IMG/VR virus record: IMGVR_UViG_3300042691_019551 | Span: 1-51,134 of that record | From: a virus | Reading direction: 5' to 3' (one strand) | Length of the DNA stretch: 51,134 nt | Shown: piece by piece, positions 1-9,234 of the stretch | Position numbering within the stretch: the stretch's first letter is position 1 | How the letters are laid out: every line of letters begins with the position of its first letter | The notes under the pieces: generated by a model | Databases searched by the model: none | Told to the model about the DNA's origin: nothing | The model's input: only the letters and a program-made list of their open reading frames with translations | Program-made: the position numbers and the translations under genes

Positions 1-2198
1 GTACGGTATCCGGCTCTGCTACATCGCAGACAATCACCGGTTCGAGCACTTTATTCGTTTCAGAATATCGCGAGGGTGATTATATCAAGTTCACTAATTC
101 CGGTGTCTATGGGCAGGTTCAATCAATTGCTAACGACACTGTACTTTATCTAACAGCTAATGCTGGTGTGAGTATTGTATCGGATACTCATAAGATTGGA
201 TATCCAGCATTTGCTCCAATTCCGCTTGAGCGTACAGCACGTGGAGCTACAACAACCGGTGATCTTAAGCAGCTGACTATTAGCACCGGTACGCTAATGT
301 TCACACCGGTACAGGTGGCAGTGACATATAATATTCGCGAATCAGGTGTAACACCAGTCGCTAAGACTGTTAATAGAACCCGTTATGTGCGACTCTGTCT
401 CGCAAACAATGCCGGCTCTGCTACAGGACCGTGGTGCCTAGGCGTTCCCGATGCTTTCCGTCTAAAGAAAGTTTACAAGGGCGCTAACGCTACATTCGGT
501 ACATCAGAAACCGATATTACACAGAACTTCTATATTGATCATAATCAGACAGAAGACTATTATGATCTTTCCTATCTGTATACCAAGCCAGGCAGTGACG
601 CTCTAACAACCGCTGATTGGCTTCTAGTTGAGTTTGATCACTTCTCGGTTACACCAGGCGCTGAAGGTCTGAAAGGCCCCGGTGGTTCTGGTACATATCC
701 TATTAATGATGCTACGCTCCTTTCTGCAGCAACAACTACTATTAATACTGTTGAAATCCCTGAAGTGTATGGTGCAAGAGGTACATACTACGATCTTCGC
801 GATCAGTTTGACTTCAGACCGCTATCGAATAGCACAGTTATTCCTTCGACGGACATTTCATTAGCACCGCTAAACCCAGCTGAGCAGACTGCAGCCGCGC
901 GCTTTATGTCGACAGACAAGAAGTTCCCAGCGCCTGACTCAGAGCTATCGACAACAGTAAGCTATTATGTCGGTAGAACAGATAGAGTCATTATCGATGA
1001 GTCGAATCAGTTCCGTGTTATTGCTGGTACACCAGGCTCAACAGAACCACCACAGGCACCAGAAAACGCTCTGTCCATTAACGTTCTAAAGATCCCACCA
1101 TATCCTTCGCTTCCATATCAGCTCTCAACCGATATGGTTGAGTACATCGATACGAAGATCGCAAACGAAAAGTATGGTACAAGAAGACTGAATGATTATA
1201 GAATTACAACCGCTATAACAGATTCAGAAAGAGCTACACTCCAGCCTCGTGGTTATACCATGAAGGATATCGGTAAGCTTGAAAGACGTATCTCAGAACT
1301 AGAATACTATACAGCGCTTACATTGACTGAGCTACAGGCTCAGAAGAGAGTTCTACCGGGCGCAGATGGAGCTGATCGCTTTAAGTTTGGCTTCTTCGTT
1401 GATAGCTTCGAGAACTATACTTACTCTGATGTATCAAATCCAGCGTATTCAGCTACAATTGTTGATGGTTATCTATCACCGTTCATTAAGGAAGTCAACA
1501 TTGGTCTATCTACAGCTGATGAAGATAGTGGTATTCTTCCATACGTTGAAGTACCATATATCACGCAGACACGCGCTACAGATGGACCGCTAGTTGTTAA
1601 TACTGCTGTTACTACAGTACAGATTATTACATCTGTCGTACAAGAGCAGAGAAATACTAGCCGCGCTGATGATGGTTCAGTCTATGAAGACTTCTTCTAT
1701 ACATTCAGCACTAAGTCAGGCCCCGCAGAGTTCTATATCAATGCTCGCGATAACAATATTGGTCTCGAAATTGCTCAATCTAGTACCCCGGATGGACCAT
1801 GGACAACCACACAGACTAGCGCTACCTCTATACCAATCGCATCAGGTGATATCTTCGCTAAGGGTCTAAGCGGCCTGAACGGCGGAAGAAAGATTGAACA
1901 CCCTGGCTCGGAAGAAAGAAAGTTGTATCCATCAGGTACAGCATGGGGTACATTTATTGAAGACCACTTCAAGTTACTCTGGATACATAATCCAGATAAC
2001 GGCATTTATGTAAGGGTCCGTGTATTCAAGGGTAAGAAGCATGGTGGCTTCCTACAGAATGCTAAGGCTGGTACATTTGGATATAAGTTATTCTACCCAA
2101 CAGATACAACAGTCAATGAAACACTGACTAACGCTACAACTAACTATCTGTTGAATTACGGTGGGTTTGTTCTTTCTAATTACAATCAATTAGTCTAA
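1..2198 (+). CDS. DUF4815-type virion (baseplate/peripheral tail) protein, 5' end outside window
   Basis: The reading frame is open from the first bases (first full codon at position 3) to TAA at 2198, so the gene begins upstream. A GTG at 168 is the first start-like codon in the window but not the real start, because similar sequence continues before it. The middle resembles the DUF4815 family of T4-like phage structural proteins: a YYDLRDQFDFRP stretch, then SYYVGRTDRVI, then MKDIGKLERRISELEYYT followed by a probable helix. The N-terminal part typical of DUF4815 would lie outside the window. The family is a large virion protein of cyanophage-type myoviruses, probably at the baseplate periphery. 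The next gene starts 15 bases later and is also a large structural protein, so the two may act together. The family call is by eye; the exact position in the virion is inferred. Confidence 0.75.
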   Translation, partial: TVSGSATSQTITGSSTLFVSEYREGDYIKFTNSGVYGQVQSIANDTVLYLTANAGVSIVSDTHKIGYPAFAPIPLERTARGATTTGDLKQLTISTGTLMFTPVQVAVTYNIRESGVTPVAKTVNRTRYVRLCLANNAGSATGPWCLGVPDAFRLKKVYKGANATFGTSETDITQNFYIDHNQTEDYYDLSYLYTKPGSDALTTADWLLVEFDHFSVTPGAEGLKGPGGSGTYPINDATLLSAATTTINTVEIPEVYGARGTYYDLRDQFDFRPLSNSTVIPSTDISLAPLNPAEQTAAARFMSTDKKFPAPDSELSTTVSYYVGRTDRVIIDESNQFRVIAGTPGSTEPPQAPENALSINVLKIPPYPSLPYQLSTDMVEYIDTKIANEKYGTRRLNDYRITTAITDSERATLQPRGYTMKDIGKLERRISELEYYTALTLTELQAQKRVLPGADGADRFKFGFFVDSFENYTYSDVSNPAYSATIVDGYLSPFIKEVNIGLSTADEDSGILPYVEVPYITQTRATDGPLVVNTAVTTVQIITSVVQEQRNTSRADDGSVYEDFFYTFSTKSGPAEFYINARDNNIGLEIAQSSTPDGPWTTTQTSATSIPIASGDIFAKGLSGLNGGRKIEHPGSEERKLYPSGTAWGTFIEDHFKLLWIHNPDNGIYVRVRVFKGKKHGGFLQNAKAGTFGYKLFYPTDTTVNETLTNATTNYLLNYGGFVLSNYNQLV

Positions 2199-2212
2199 AG
2201 GAAGTTTTTTAA

Positions 2213-4873
2213 ATGGGTTATTCGGCTCTAGGTCTTCAACAATCTCTTAAGGGGCTTCCGTACCTCGGGGATTATAGTGGTTTCCCGGTATACCCTGCTG
2301 ATTGGTCTAAGTACGTTGCTTTAGAGCAGGCATTGAGCTTTAATGTCTATGGACTTAAGCCAGGTACTGTACATAGAGCATATCTTAATGGTATTGATGT
2401 TACCAGCCTTTGCAAGCAAGAAGGTAAGCAGCTCGGAGCAGGGCTCGTAACGCCTTCTCCGCGTGTTATTTCACAGAGCGGGCTAGCGTTTGTATACTAT
2501 TTCCGTGCAGGAGCAGCCGCTGTTACAGCTGTTGAACAGGCAGCTGCTTATTCGATTCTTATCGGCGGCGTACGTACATTACAGATTATTAGTACAGATG
2601 GAACATCATCTGCTACTGTGCAGCTTGGTCTACCTCAGTATGCGCGCGAAGAGTTTGACTATCTTATTAAGAAGACTCCTTCCCCTGATCCTAATACAGT
2701 TGCTCAGACAATTTCGTATGTAGAAGTTGCTAAGAATGTCTCTGAAACTAACTTCTACTTTACACCTCCTAACTTCTCGATGGTTCAGACTTTCTACGCT
2801 GACCCCGATATCGTTAAAGGCGCAAGCGAAGTTACGCTCACATCTGTTGATCTATTCTTTAAGAATAAGCCAAGCCAGGATGGTAGCGCGTCAGGCAACC
2901 CTAATGCCGGTGTTGCTATTGCTATTTGTGAAGTTGAAAATGATCAGCCAAACCTACAAAAGACATTTGCTTACTCGCTAGCTTACAAAGATTATTCGCG
3001 TATCTATTCATTTGGTGATGCGTCTTCATCTACAACTTTCAGCTTTAATCAACCGCTTAAACTAGCTACAGGACGATTCTACGGTATTGTTGTAATGCTA
3101 GAAGATCCAGGTTATACACTTTGGGTTAATAAGACCGGTGATAGACTAGTGGGTACAAATATTCCTTCACCTGGGGTAAACTCCAACAAGGATGGTAAGT
3201 TGTTCTCCCGTAATAGCTCTGGCGTTTATAATGCTCTATCCGATACTGATATTAAGTTTACTCTACGCTGCGCCAAGTACATTGCTCAATCAGATAAGAA
3301 GATCTTTGTCAATAGAGACTATGAATACTTCACTGTAACTGATCAGGTTGGCAACTTCTACGGTGGTGAATATGTATGGCAAAATACAGCACCTGAAGCT
3401 GGTACAATTGATGTTACTCAGGGTAATAACACAATTGTTGGCACTACAACAACCTTTAGTACGCTTGTAGAAAATCAGTTTCTAGTACTGCAAAGCGGAA
3501 CTGCTTCTCAGGTTGTTAGAGTGACCGAGATTGTTAATAATACTATTATAACCGTATCTGACCTCGTCGAGTTTACTAACGCTGCAGCTAGTTTTGTTAA
3601 TACGGTAGTTGGTAAGGTTTATATTCAAGATAGAGTACGTAATAAGATTTACCTCTCCGATTCGACAGCAAATACTATCTACTTTGGTGCTGGTAATACT
3701 ATTATCGGCGCTGATTCTGGCGCAACCGCTAATATTGTTTCGGTAGATAACATTACATTGGATAGAGTCCGTCTAAGAGGAAGCATTAGATCGCCCGCTA
3801 ATGGTCTGGTTGAAACGGCTATTAAGGGTACAGGTAAAGTTGGAACAGACTTTATTTACAGTGAAGCAAACCTCGACAGAGTTAAGATCAATAACCAGCA
3901 GGCTTATAATATTACTGGCTATGATTCACATGTTCTATCACGCTCAAACGAAGTGCAGCTAGCCACGCTGTACAGCAATTCTGATCTATTCATTGATAAG
4001 AAGTCGCTAAAAATTGAAGCTGATTATCTAGTAATCGGATCAGGTGAGCTGTACATGTCGCCGCTTCTAGAAGGGTCGAGACTTGATCTCTTCTCGATAG
4101 AGAATAGAGTATCTAACACCTGTGACACTTCTGTTAACGGTGTAGTGGTTGACTCTGAAGTCGCCGGAAACGGGCTGGCACTATCTAAGCATATTGGTAC
4201 AAAGGTTCAATTCTCGAACGATAAGTTTGCTGAAGATGTGCGTATGTTTATGGTTGCATATAGACCAAAGGGTACAGAGATTCGTTGCTATGCGCGCGTA
4301 CACAATTCAAAGGATCCAGAAGCTTTTGATGATAAAGCCTGGACACCTCTAGAGTTTGTACAAAACGGCGCTAAGTTCTCTTCCACAGAAGATGAAACTG
4401 ACTTTATTGAATACGAACTAGGCCTACCTCAGTTTAGCGAATCAGCAAACTCTCTTCCAGGTACATTCACAACAGCGCTGGATTCGAACTCAATTGCAGC
4501 AGCCAACGCCACTTTCTCTAATATTACTACGTTTGTGGCTAACAACGATGTGATCAAGATTTACAACCCTCTATTCCCACTGACCAACTATCAGGTTGCC
4601 GTGGTTAAGGAAGCTAATAATTCGCATATCGTAATTGGCGATAAGATCAGAACAACTAACGTTGCTGGTACAGGTTATAAGATTGACACGCTCAAGTATC
4701 CTAACGCAGCATTCAACAACGTTAATAACACTAATGTTTCACGTTACTATAATTCTGCTCTAGCTGAATTTGATGCATTCGATTCTATGCAAATCAAGAT
4801 TGTATTCCTAGCTGATACAACATACAAGGTTCCAAAGATCGATCAGATTCAAGTTCTCGGGGTATCCGCTTAA
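2213..4873 (+). CDS. large virion structural protein, DUF4815-associated
   Basis: This 886-residue protein starts at ATG 2213 behind a good ribosome site (AAGGAAG, 2199-2205). The first 130 residues are unfamiliar. From about residue 185 (MVQTFYADPDIVKGAS) there is a beta-rich module containing VTLTSVDLFFKNKPSQDG, of the kind found in the C-terminal half of DUF4815 virion proteins in T4-like phages. This suggests that a function carried by one polypeptide elsewhere is split over two here. Later parts are Thr/Asn/Val rich and beta-predicted, with no signal peptide or membrane helix. Position next to the short tail fibre suggests a baseplate wedge or fibre-attachment role, inferred from context. 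It overlaps the next gene by one base (TAATG). Confidence 0.7.
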   Translation: MGYSALGLQQSLKGLPYLGDYSGFPVYPADWSKYVALEQALSFNVYGLKPGTVHRAYLNGIDVTSLCKQEGKQLGAGLVTPSPRVISQSGLAFVYYFRAGAAAVTAVEQAAAYSILIGGVRTLQIISTDGTSSATVQLGLPQYAREEFDYLIKKTPSPDPNTVAQTISYVEVAKNVSETNFYFTPPNFSMVQTFYADPDIVKGASEVTLTSVDLFFKNKPSQDGSASGNPNAGVAIAICEVENDQPNLQKTFAYSLAYKDYSRIYSFGDASSSTTFSFNQPLKLATGRFYGIVVMLEDPGYTLWVNKTGDRLVGTNIPSPGVNSNKDGKLFSRNSSGVYNALSDTDIKFTLRCAKYIAQSDKKIFVNRDYEYFTVTDQVGNFYGGEYVWQNTAPEAGTIDVTQGNNTIVGTTTTFSTLVENQFLVLQSGTASQVVRVTEIVNNTIITVSDLVEFTNAAASFVNTVVGKVYIQDRVRNKIYLSDSTANTIYFGAGNTIIGADSGATANIVSVDNITLDRVRLRGSIRSPANGLVETAIKGTGKVGTDFIYSEANLDRVKINNQQAYNITGYDSHVLSRSNEVQLATLYSNSDLFIDKKSLKIEADYLVIGSGELYMSPLLEGSRLDLFSIENRVSNTCDTSVNGVVVDSEVAGNGLALSKHIGTKVQFSNDKFAEDVRMFMVAYRPKGTEIRCYARVHNSKDPEAFDDKAWTPLEFVQNGAKFSSTEDETDFIEYELGLPQFSESANSLPGTFTTALDSNSIAAANATFSNITTFVANNDVIKIYNPLFPLTNYQVAVVKEANNSHIVIGDKIRTTNVAGTGYKIDTLKYPNAAFNNVNNTNVSRYYNSALAEFDAFDSMQIKIVFLADTTYKVPKIDQIQVLGVSA

Positions 4874-5064
4874 TGTTTAAAAGAGACCCGATGTCTAAAG
4901 CTGTCATAAATACTGAGGATAGCTATTATAGAGCCATCGTGGCAAGAAGACACGATAAGCAAAGAATAGAAGAGTTGGAATCACAACTTAAGGATGTGAG
5001 TGAAGATTTAACGGATATTAAAAACCTTTTACAGCAAATTTTAAGCGGAAAGAATTATGGCTAG
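4873..5064 (+). CDS. small coiled-coil protein, possible virion component
   Basis: A 63-residue protein, or 57 residues if translation begins at the second ATG (4891), which has the better-placed AAAAGAG ribosome site. The first ATG overlaps the upstream stop as TAATG, which favours translational coupling. I keep the longer form. The central part is charged and helical (RIEELESQLKDVSEDLTDI) with a heptad pattern ending in LLQQIL, so a short coiled coil is likely. Small proteins of this style occur beside short tail fibre genes in T4-like marine phages, but I do not recognise a named family. It overlaps the short tail fibre gene by 8 bases. Confidence 0.6.
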   Translation: MFKRDPMSKAVINTEDSYYRAIVARRHDKQRIEELESQLKDVSEDLTDIKNLLQQILSGKNYG

Positions 5065-6373
5065 ACAGATTGCCAATGTTGATATTTTAACAGATACATT
5101 TAATACATGGATACTTCGTACCAATGAGATTATTGGTGTGATGGGTACTGATGTATTAACTGCTAATTCTACAGCTGGTATTACAGGTTCTGTAGCATCT
5201 CCAAGAAATGCTGTGCTGTTTGGTTCATTCACCGCTAATAACTTCTACGGCAATGCAATCTCTCTCGGGACTAACTTTACAGTAAACAGTACATCGTTTG
5301 AGATCGGTACAGCTCTTAAACTTGTAGCTAATGGCTCAGCAGGTGGTGCAGGTCAGGTTCTAACCTCGGATGGCGATTCGGTTTATTGGTCAACAGCATC
5401 AGGTACAGGTACAGTAACCCAGCTAGCTAACGCGGCTGGTATTATATTTACTAATCTACCACCTGGTCAGAATGCGCCAATCACATCTTACGGTACAATC
5501 GGTCTAAAAGCTGGTGACGGTATAGTTGTTGACTCGCGCGGTATTTCTGTAAATACACAGTTCATTGCTGGTTCAACAACCAATGCTTCCACCTTACAGA
5601 GCAGAACATGGGAAAACCCTGGCGCAATCGGCTCAACAAATGCTAATACCGGTACTTTCTTAACCGTAACCGCTAGCGGAGGTACTAACCAGGGTTATAG
5701 ACTACGCGACGATGTAGTCTTCTTAATTAATAGTTCCCTTTTCCGTACTGGCGGGTACGTCGATGCTACTACACCGGGTACAGGTACAACCGGTGCATTT
5801 AGGGCGCGTGGTACATCAGGTGGTATAGCATATATTCAGGTTACAGATGCTGCTGGTACAACTGAATGGGGTAACTTTAAAGCTCATTCAAACGGCCATA
5901 TTGTATGGTCTGGGTCGCTTAATGCAGGTAGCTTCTCGAACTTAATTCCACCAGGTACAGTTATGCTGTTTGCGCAAACAAATGCGCCTACAGGTTGGAC
6001 AAAAATAACCACACATGACAATAAAGCCCTACGTGTTGTTAGTGGCGCTGCATCATCCGGTGGCTCAACTGGTTTTACCGCAGCGTTTAATACACAATTC
6101 TCAACTGACGGTCATGTACTAACCGAAGCACAGATTCCGGCACACAGCCACTTTGATGGTGCTGCTGGTTCATCCGCAGACTTTAGTGCCGGGCTATTCA
6201 GTGCAGTATCAACTTCTAGCATTGGGGCATTCTCATCAAGATCACTTTCATCAGACGGCGATGATGGTGTTTACGCATTTAATACATCTACAGTAGGTAG
6301 TAGTGAAGCTCATAGCCATACTTTAAGCTTCAACGTAGCATATGTGGATGTTATTCTTGCACAGAAAAACTAA
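5057..6373 (+). CDS. short tail fibre with phage collar domain (gp12-like)
   Basis: A 438-residue fibre. Residues about 90-115 hold the recurring motif GQVLTSDGDSVYW seen in several fibres of this window. The C-terminal third begins with IPPGTVMLFAQTNAPTGW, the signature of the phage tail collar domain found in T4 gp12. It continues to two His-x-His pairs (IPAHSHFD and EAHSHTL), as in collar and receptor-tip domains that bind metal, and ends YVDVILAQKN, a common end of such tips. Role: trimeric receptor-binding fibre at the baseplate. Start ATG 5057 follows GGAAAG and overlaps the preceding gene. The domain call is solid; equivalence to T4 gp12 rests on the collar domain and baseplate context only. 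Confidence 0.8.
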   Translation: MARQIANVDILTDTFNTWILRTNEIIGVMGTDVLTANSTAGITGSVASPRNAVLFGSFTANNFYGNAISLGTNFTVNSTSFEIGTALKLVANGSAGGAGQVLTSDGDSVYWSTASGTGTVTQLANAAGIIFTNLPPGQNAPITSYGTIGLKAGDGIVVDSRGISVNTQFIAGSTTNASTLQSRTWENPGAIGSTNANTGTFLTVTASGGTNQGYRLRDDVVFLINSSLFRTGGYVDATTPGTGTTGAFRARGTSGGIAYIQVTDAAGTTEWGNFKAHSNGHIVWSGSLNAGSFSNLIPPGTVMLFAQTNAPTGWTKITTHDNKALRVVSGAASSGGSTGFTAAFNTQFSTDGHVLTEAQIPAHSHFDGAAGSSADFSAGLFSAVSTSSIGAFSSRSLSSDGDDGVYAFNTSTVGSSEAHSHTLSFNVAYVDVILAQKN

Positions 6374-6388
6374 TGAAGGATTTATATT

Positions 6389-6727
6389 ATGGAATTAAAA
6401 CCTGGTACATACTGCCCGCTTATTAAAAAGGATTGTATTCAACTACAGTGCTCGTGGTTTACACAGCTTAGAGGTACTAATCCGAATACAGGTGAGCCGA
6501 TTGATAACTGGAGTTGTGCTATGACATGGCTGCCTGTATTATTAATTGAAAATAGCCAGCAACAAAGACAAACTGGAGCAGCTGTTGAATCGTTTAGAAA
6601 TGAGATGGCAAAGAATAATGACAATTTCCAGACTAGTTTGAGTCAAATGATGTTATTGGCTATGTCAGATTCTCCTCTAAAAGTTAATGTAATTGGTCCA
6701 AAGTTCGAAGATGAAAATAATAAATAA
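6389..6727 (+). CDS. conserved T4-like phage protein with four cysteines
   Basis: A 112-residue protein starting at ATG 6389 after AAGGA. The N-terminal half holds four cysteines (C8, C16, C21, C43) within YCPLIKKDCIQLQCSWF and WSCAMTW, an arrangement that could bind zinc or an iron-sulfur cluster. The second half reads LLIENSQQQRQTGAAVESFR followed by a helical Met/Ser-rich tail. The IENSQQQR...GAAVESFRNEM segment is, from memory, conserved in an uncharacterised family of T4-like cyanophages and related phages, usually near tail genes. Function unknown, probably cytoplasmic. The metal-binding idea comes only from the cysteine pattern. Confidence 0.65.
   Translation: MELKPGTYCPLIKKDCIQLQCSWFTQLRGTNPNTGEPIDNWSCAMTWLPVLLIENSQQQRQTGAAVESFRNEMAKNNDNFQTSLSQMMLLAMSDSPLKVNVIGPKFEDENNK
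6719..6726 (+). promoter_or_regulatory. candidate late promoter AATAAATA
   Basis: Seven of eight bases match the T4-type late element. It overlaps the stop codon of the upstream gene and lies 32 bases before the GTG start at 6758, the same spacing as the exact copies elsewhere in the window. One mismatch and partly coding position lower confidence. Confidence 0.4.
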
Positions 6728-6757
6728 GAATAAAGCGCTTTAAAAGGAAAGTTACGA

Positions 6758-8791
6758 GTGAGTACTAAAATTTACAATATGAGAGATACGTGGATCGACT
6801 CATCGATTCAGTATACCTCTATTAAGATGAATACATTCGATCTGGCCTCCGATATTAACTCAAAGCTGTTTGACCTAAAGAAGAATGGTCTCAGCCAGTT
6901 TACTATTGACAAGTTTGGCGAGATTATTGTTGGAACGCTCGATATTCCTCGTGTTAATAATCTTGAAGAAACCATTACAGCACTTTCTGCAGCTGGTCTC
7001 GCTCATGTAGACACTATTGCTGCTAATCTAGCCCTACTTCAAGCTAATACAACCGCTCCTAATAACGCTATTGGTCTTGTATATAACGATCCTGTACTAG
7101 TCAATAACGACTGGTATTATTTTGTTGATGCAACAAACACATGGGCTAATACAGGACTTCTACCTGCACTGGCAGAGCAGCTTACACCTAGAAAGCATGT
7201 AGAACGTACATTCTATGTTACCATGAATGGTAACGATACTGACGCTACAACTTATATTAACCAGACCGCTAACACAGGTATGTCAATTTACAAGCCGTTC
7301 CAGACTATTGGAGCGGCTCTATTAGCAGCTAATGCTACTGGCGAGTCCTGCGTTATTATCGTGCATCCAGGTGAATATGAAGTATCGCCTAATACTGAGA
7401 TTCCACAGAACTGCTGCTTATACGGCTATGATGCGCGCGTAACTAAAATCTCTATGGCCGAGGGTTACGAAGAAGAGAACATGTTCCTTCTCAACTCCGG
7501 TATTAAGGTTCGTGGCTTCACATTTACAAATCTAAGGCACGAAGCTTCTTGGCTAGCGACATATCAAGGATCACTTGATTATGGTCCACCACAGAAAGGA
7601 TATGCGTTCGCGTTTAAACCTGGTGCGTATATTACACGTTCGCCTTACATTGGCGACTGCGCCGTTCTACACAACTTAACATATCAGCAGATGTCTCTTC
7701 CTAACGATAGAGACGATGGTAACCCGCTTGTACCTATGACAGGTGGCTGCTTATATGCTGACGGCTCGGTTTGTGACCCTGACTCCCCTCTTCGCTCAGT
7801 AGTTTGCGATTCATATACATCGGTTAACCCTAATGGTATTGGTTATGCTGTTGTTGAGAATGCTCTTGTTCAGCTTGTTTCGATCTTTACTAACTGGTCG
7901 CGTGTTGGTATCTGGGCGCATGCTGGTGGTCAGATAACAGTTGTTAACTCAAATGCTACATTCGGTGACTATGCATTTGCATCTACAGGTTACCGATACG
8001 TAGTAAGACTGGAAGGGATCGAAGATCGCGATAATATTCTAACAGAATGCGCAACATTCGGTAACTTTGTTAAGAGCAATGCGGATGTTATTGTTGATTA
8101 TCTGATGACTAACCCGTCTGGTTACGCATCCATTCCATCATTCTCTACTACAATTTTAGCTAACACAGTATTAGCAAATCTAACATCCAGGGATACAAAG
8201 ACAATCCTACTTGAAACTGCTGATGATCTTATCACCGGTCAGGATAGAGGTACTGTATTCTGGATTCAGAGCTTATTTACAGCAAATACTGTCTCCACAT
8301 TCTCTGCAAACTCTGTATTTGCATTTAACCCAGCATATGCAACGCTCTTCTCTGCCTCGTATGGTAAGATGAGAGATTACCTCATGGGAAGAACTCTCAA
8401 CGTAGGAGGAGCTGAACCTGATGCAAATGCTATGGTCGAGGGTATGTTCAACCTAGCTATTGATGTTGTTACAACCCCTGACAACTATACAGAAGTATTC
8501 CAGTCTAAGATTGAAGCGGCATCGCATCAGTTCTCATATGCTGGTTCCGGTGTTAACTATAACGCTCTCCCATTCGGTCAGAGAGCAACCGGTATTGCAA
8601 CCGATCCAACAACTAACCTATATACATCTAACGGTGGTGTCATCTACGCTACATTTAATACTGAGCAGGGAGATACATATCTAGGTAAGGATCTAAGAGT
8701 AGATTTCGAACGAAGCACAATTGAAGGGCAGGCATTCTCTAGAGGTGTTCAGAATATTACCCTTCCATTAATTATTGGCGTAGGAGGCTAA
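6758..8791 (+). CDS. beta-helix virion/fibre protein, first of two paralogs
   Basis: A 677-residue protein starting at GTG 6758, chosen because AAGGAAA (6744-6750) sits just upstream. Residues 8-60 (MRDTWIDSSIQYTSIKMN and LSQFTIDKFGEI) resemble the attachment end of phage tail fibres. From residue 152, FYVTMNGNDTD followed by PFQTIGAALLAA is the entry of a pectate-lyase-like right-handed beta helix, and rungs continue to about residue 430 (CLYGYDARVTKISM, GIKVRGFTF, RVGIWAHAGGQITVVN). No obvious acidic catalytic cluster is visible, so a structural or receptor-binding role is as likely as depolymerase activity. It is a paralog of the protein at 20996 and opens a three-gene cassette with the next two genes. 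Confidence 0.75.
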   Translation: MSTKIYNMRDTWIDSSIQYTSIKMNTFDLASDINSKLFDLKKNGLSQFTIDKFGEIIVGTLDIPRVNNLEETITALSAAGLAHVDTIAANLALLQANTTAPNNAIGLVYNDPVLVNNDWYYFVDATNTWANTGLLPALAEQLTPRKHVERTFYVTMNGNDTDATTYINQTANTGMSIYKPFQTIGAALLAANATGESCVIIVHPGEYEVSPNTEIPQNCCLYGYDARVTKISMAEGYEEENMFLLNSGIKVRGFTFTNLRHEASWLATYQGSLDYGPPQKGYAFAFKPGAYITRSPYIGDCAVLHNLTYQQMSLPNDRDDGNPLVPMTGGCLYADGSVCDPDSPLRSVVCDSYTSVNPNGIGYAVVENALVQLVSIFTNWSRVGIWAHAGGQITVVNSNATFGDYAFASTGYRYVVRLEGIEDRDNILTECATFGNFVKSNADVIVDYLMTNPSGYASIPSFSTTILANTVLANLTSRDTKTILLETADDLITGQDRGTVFWIQSLFTANTVSTFSANSVFAFNPAYATLFSASYGKMRDYLMGRTLNVGGAEPDANAMVEGMFNLAIDVVTTPDNYTEVFQSKIEAASHQFSYAGSGVNYNALPFGQRATGIATDPTTNLYTSNGGVIYATFNTEQGDTYLGKDLRVDFERSTIEGQAFSRGVQNITLPLIIGVGG

Positions 8792-8793
8792 AA

Positions 8794-9234
8794 GTGGCTC
8801 TAGCAGCAAACACAGTAACACCGAGACCACCGCTAAACCTATTCGAGGTTGAACGTCTTCAACTTCAGGGTAATACGTGGTTTCAGGTAGTTGAAGTACC
8901 TAGTTATTATATACCTAAGAACGGACCTATTTTAGCAAAGACTGTCAATACAGCTGCTATTATGACTGGGCTTACAATTACAAATATTCATAACCAGACT
9001 ATCCGTGCTTCAGCTCGTATTAGAGGTGGGGATGGTATAAATTACCTAGTCGTAAGCGCCGCTCCTATTCCACCCAACGATTTTCTTTCTATCAGCTTTG
9101 AACGTCAGGTCATGAAGACTGGTGAAGTGCTAGAAGTTTCTATACCAAGCAACTCAACCAGCGCTAATCACGCCCATGTACATTTTTCCTATATTATTAA
9201 TCAGAGAGAAGAGTTTCAGGATCTGACTCCATGA
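8794..9234 (+). CDS. small beta-rich virion protein, cassette 1
   Basis: A 146-residue protein starting at GTG 8794. A strong AGGAGG (8782-8787) overlaps the end of the beta-helix gene, so the two are translationally coupled. The sequence alternates hydrophobic and polar residues and has no signal peptide. It shares with the protein at 22630 its size, beta character and a PPND motif followed by a hydrophobic strand ([14 protein letters not shown] here, VPPNDTAFIPLQGR there), and both sit between a beta-helix gene and a long collagen-like fibre gene. It is probably a connector or adaptor of that fibre, an inference from order and weak similarity. It overlaps the next gene by 4 bases (ATGA). 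Confidence 0.6.
   Translation: MALAANTVTPRPPLNLFEVERLQLQGNTWFQVVEVPSYYIPKNGPILAKTVNTAAIMTGLTITNIHNQTIRASARIRGGDGINYLVVSAAPIPPNDFLSISFERQVMKTGEVLEVSIPSNSTSANHAHVHFSYIINQREEFQDLTP

Noticed and set aside
4905-4912. CATAAATA inside the small coiled-coil gene as a promoter for the short tail fibre
   Set aside because: One mismatch, within a gene and about 145 bases from the next start, unlike the 32-52 base spacing of the exact sites.
6758-8791. Active polysaccharide lyase or depolymerase call for the beta-helix protein
   Set aside because: The beta-helix fold is supported, but I cannot point to a catalytic acidic cluster; many phage beta-helix proteins are non-enzymatic or bind only.
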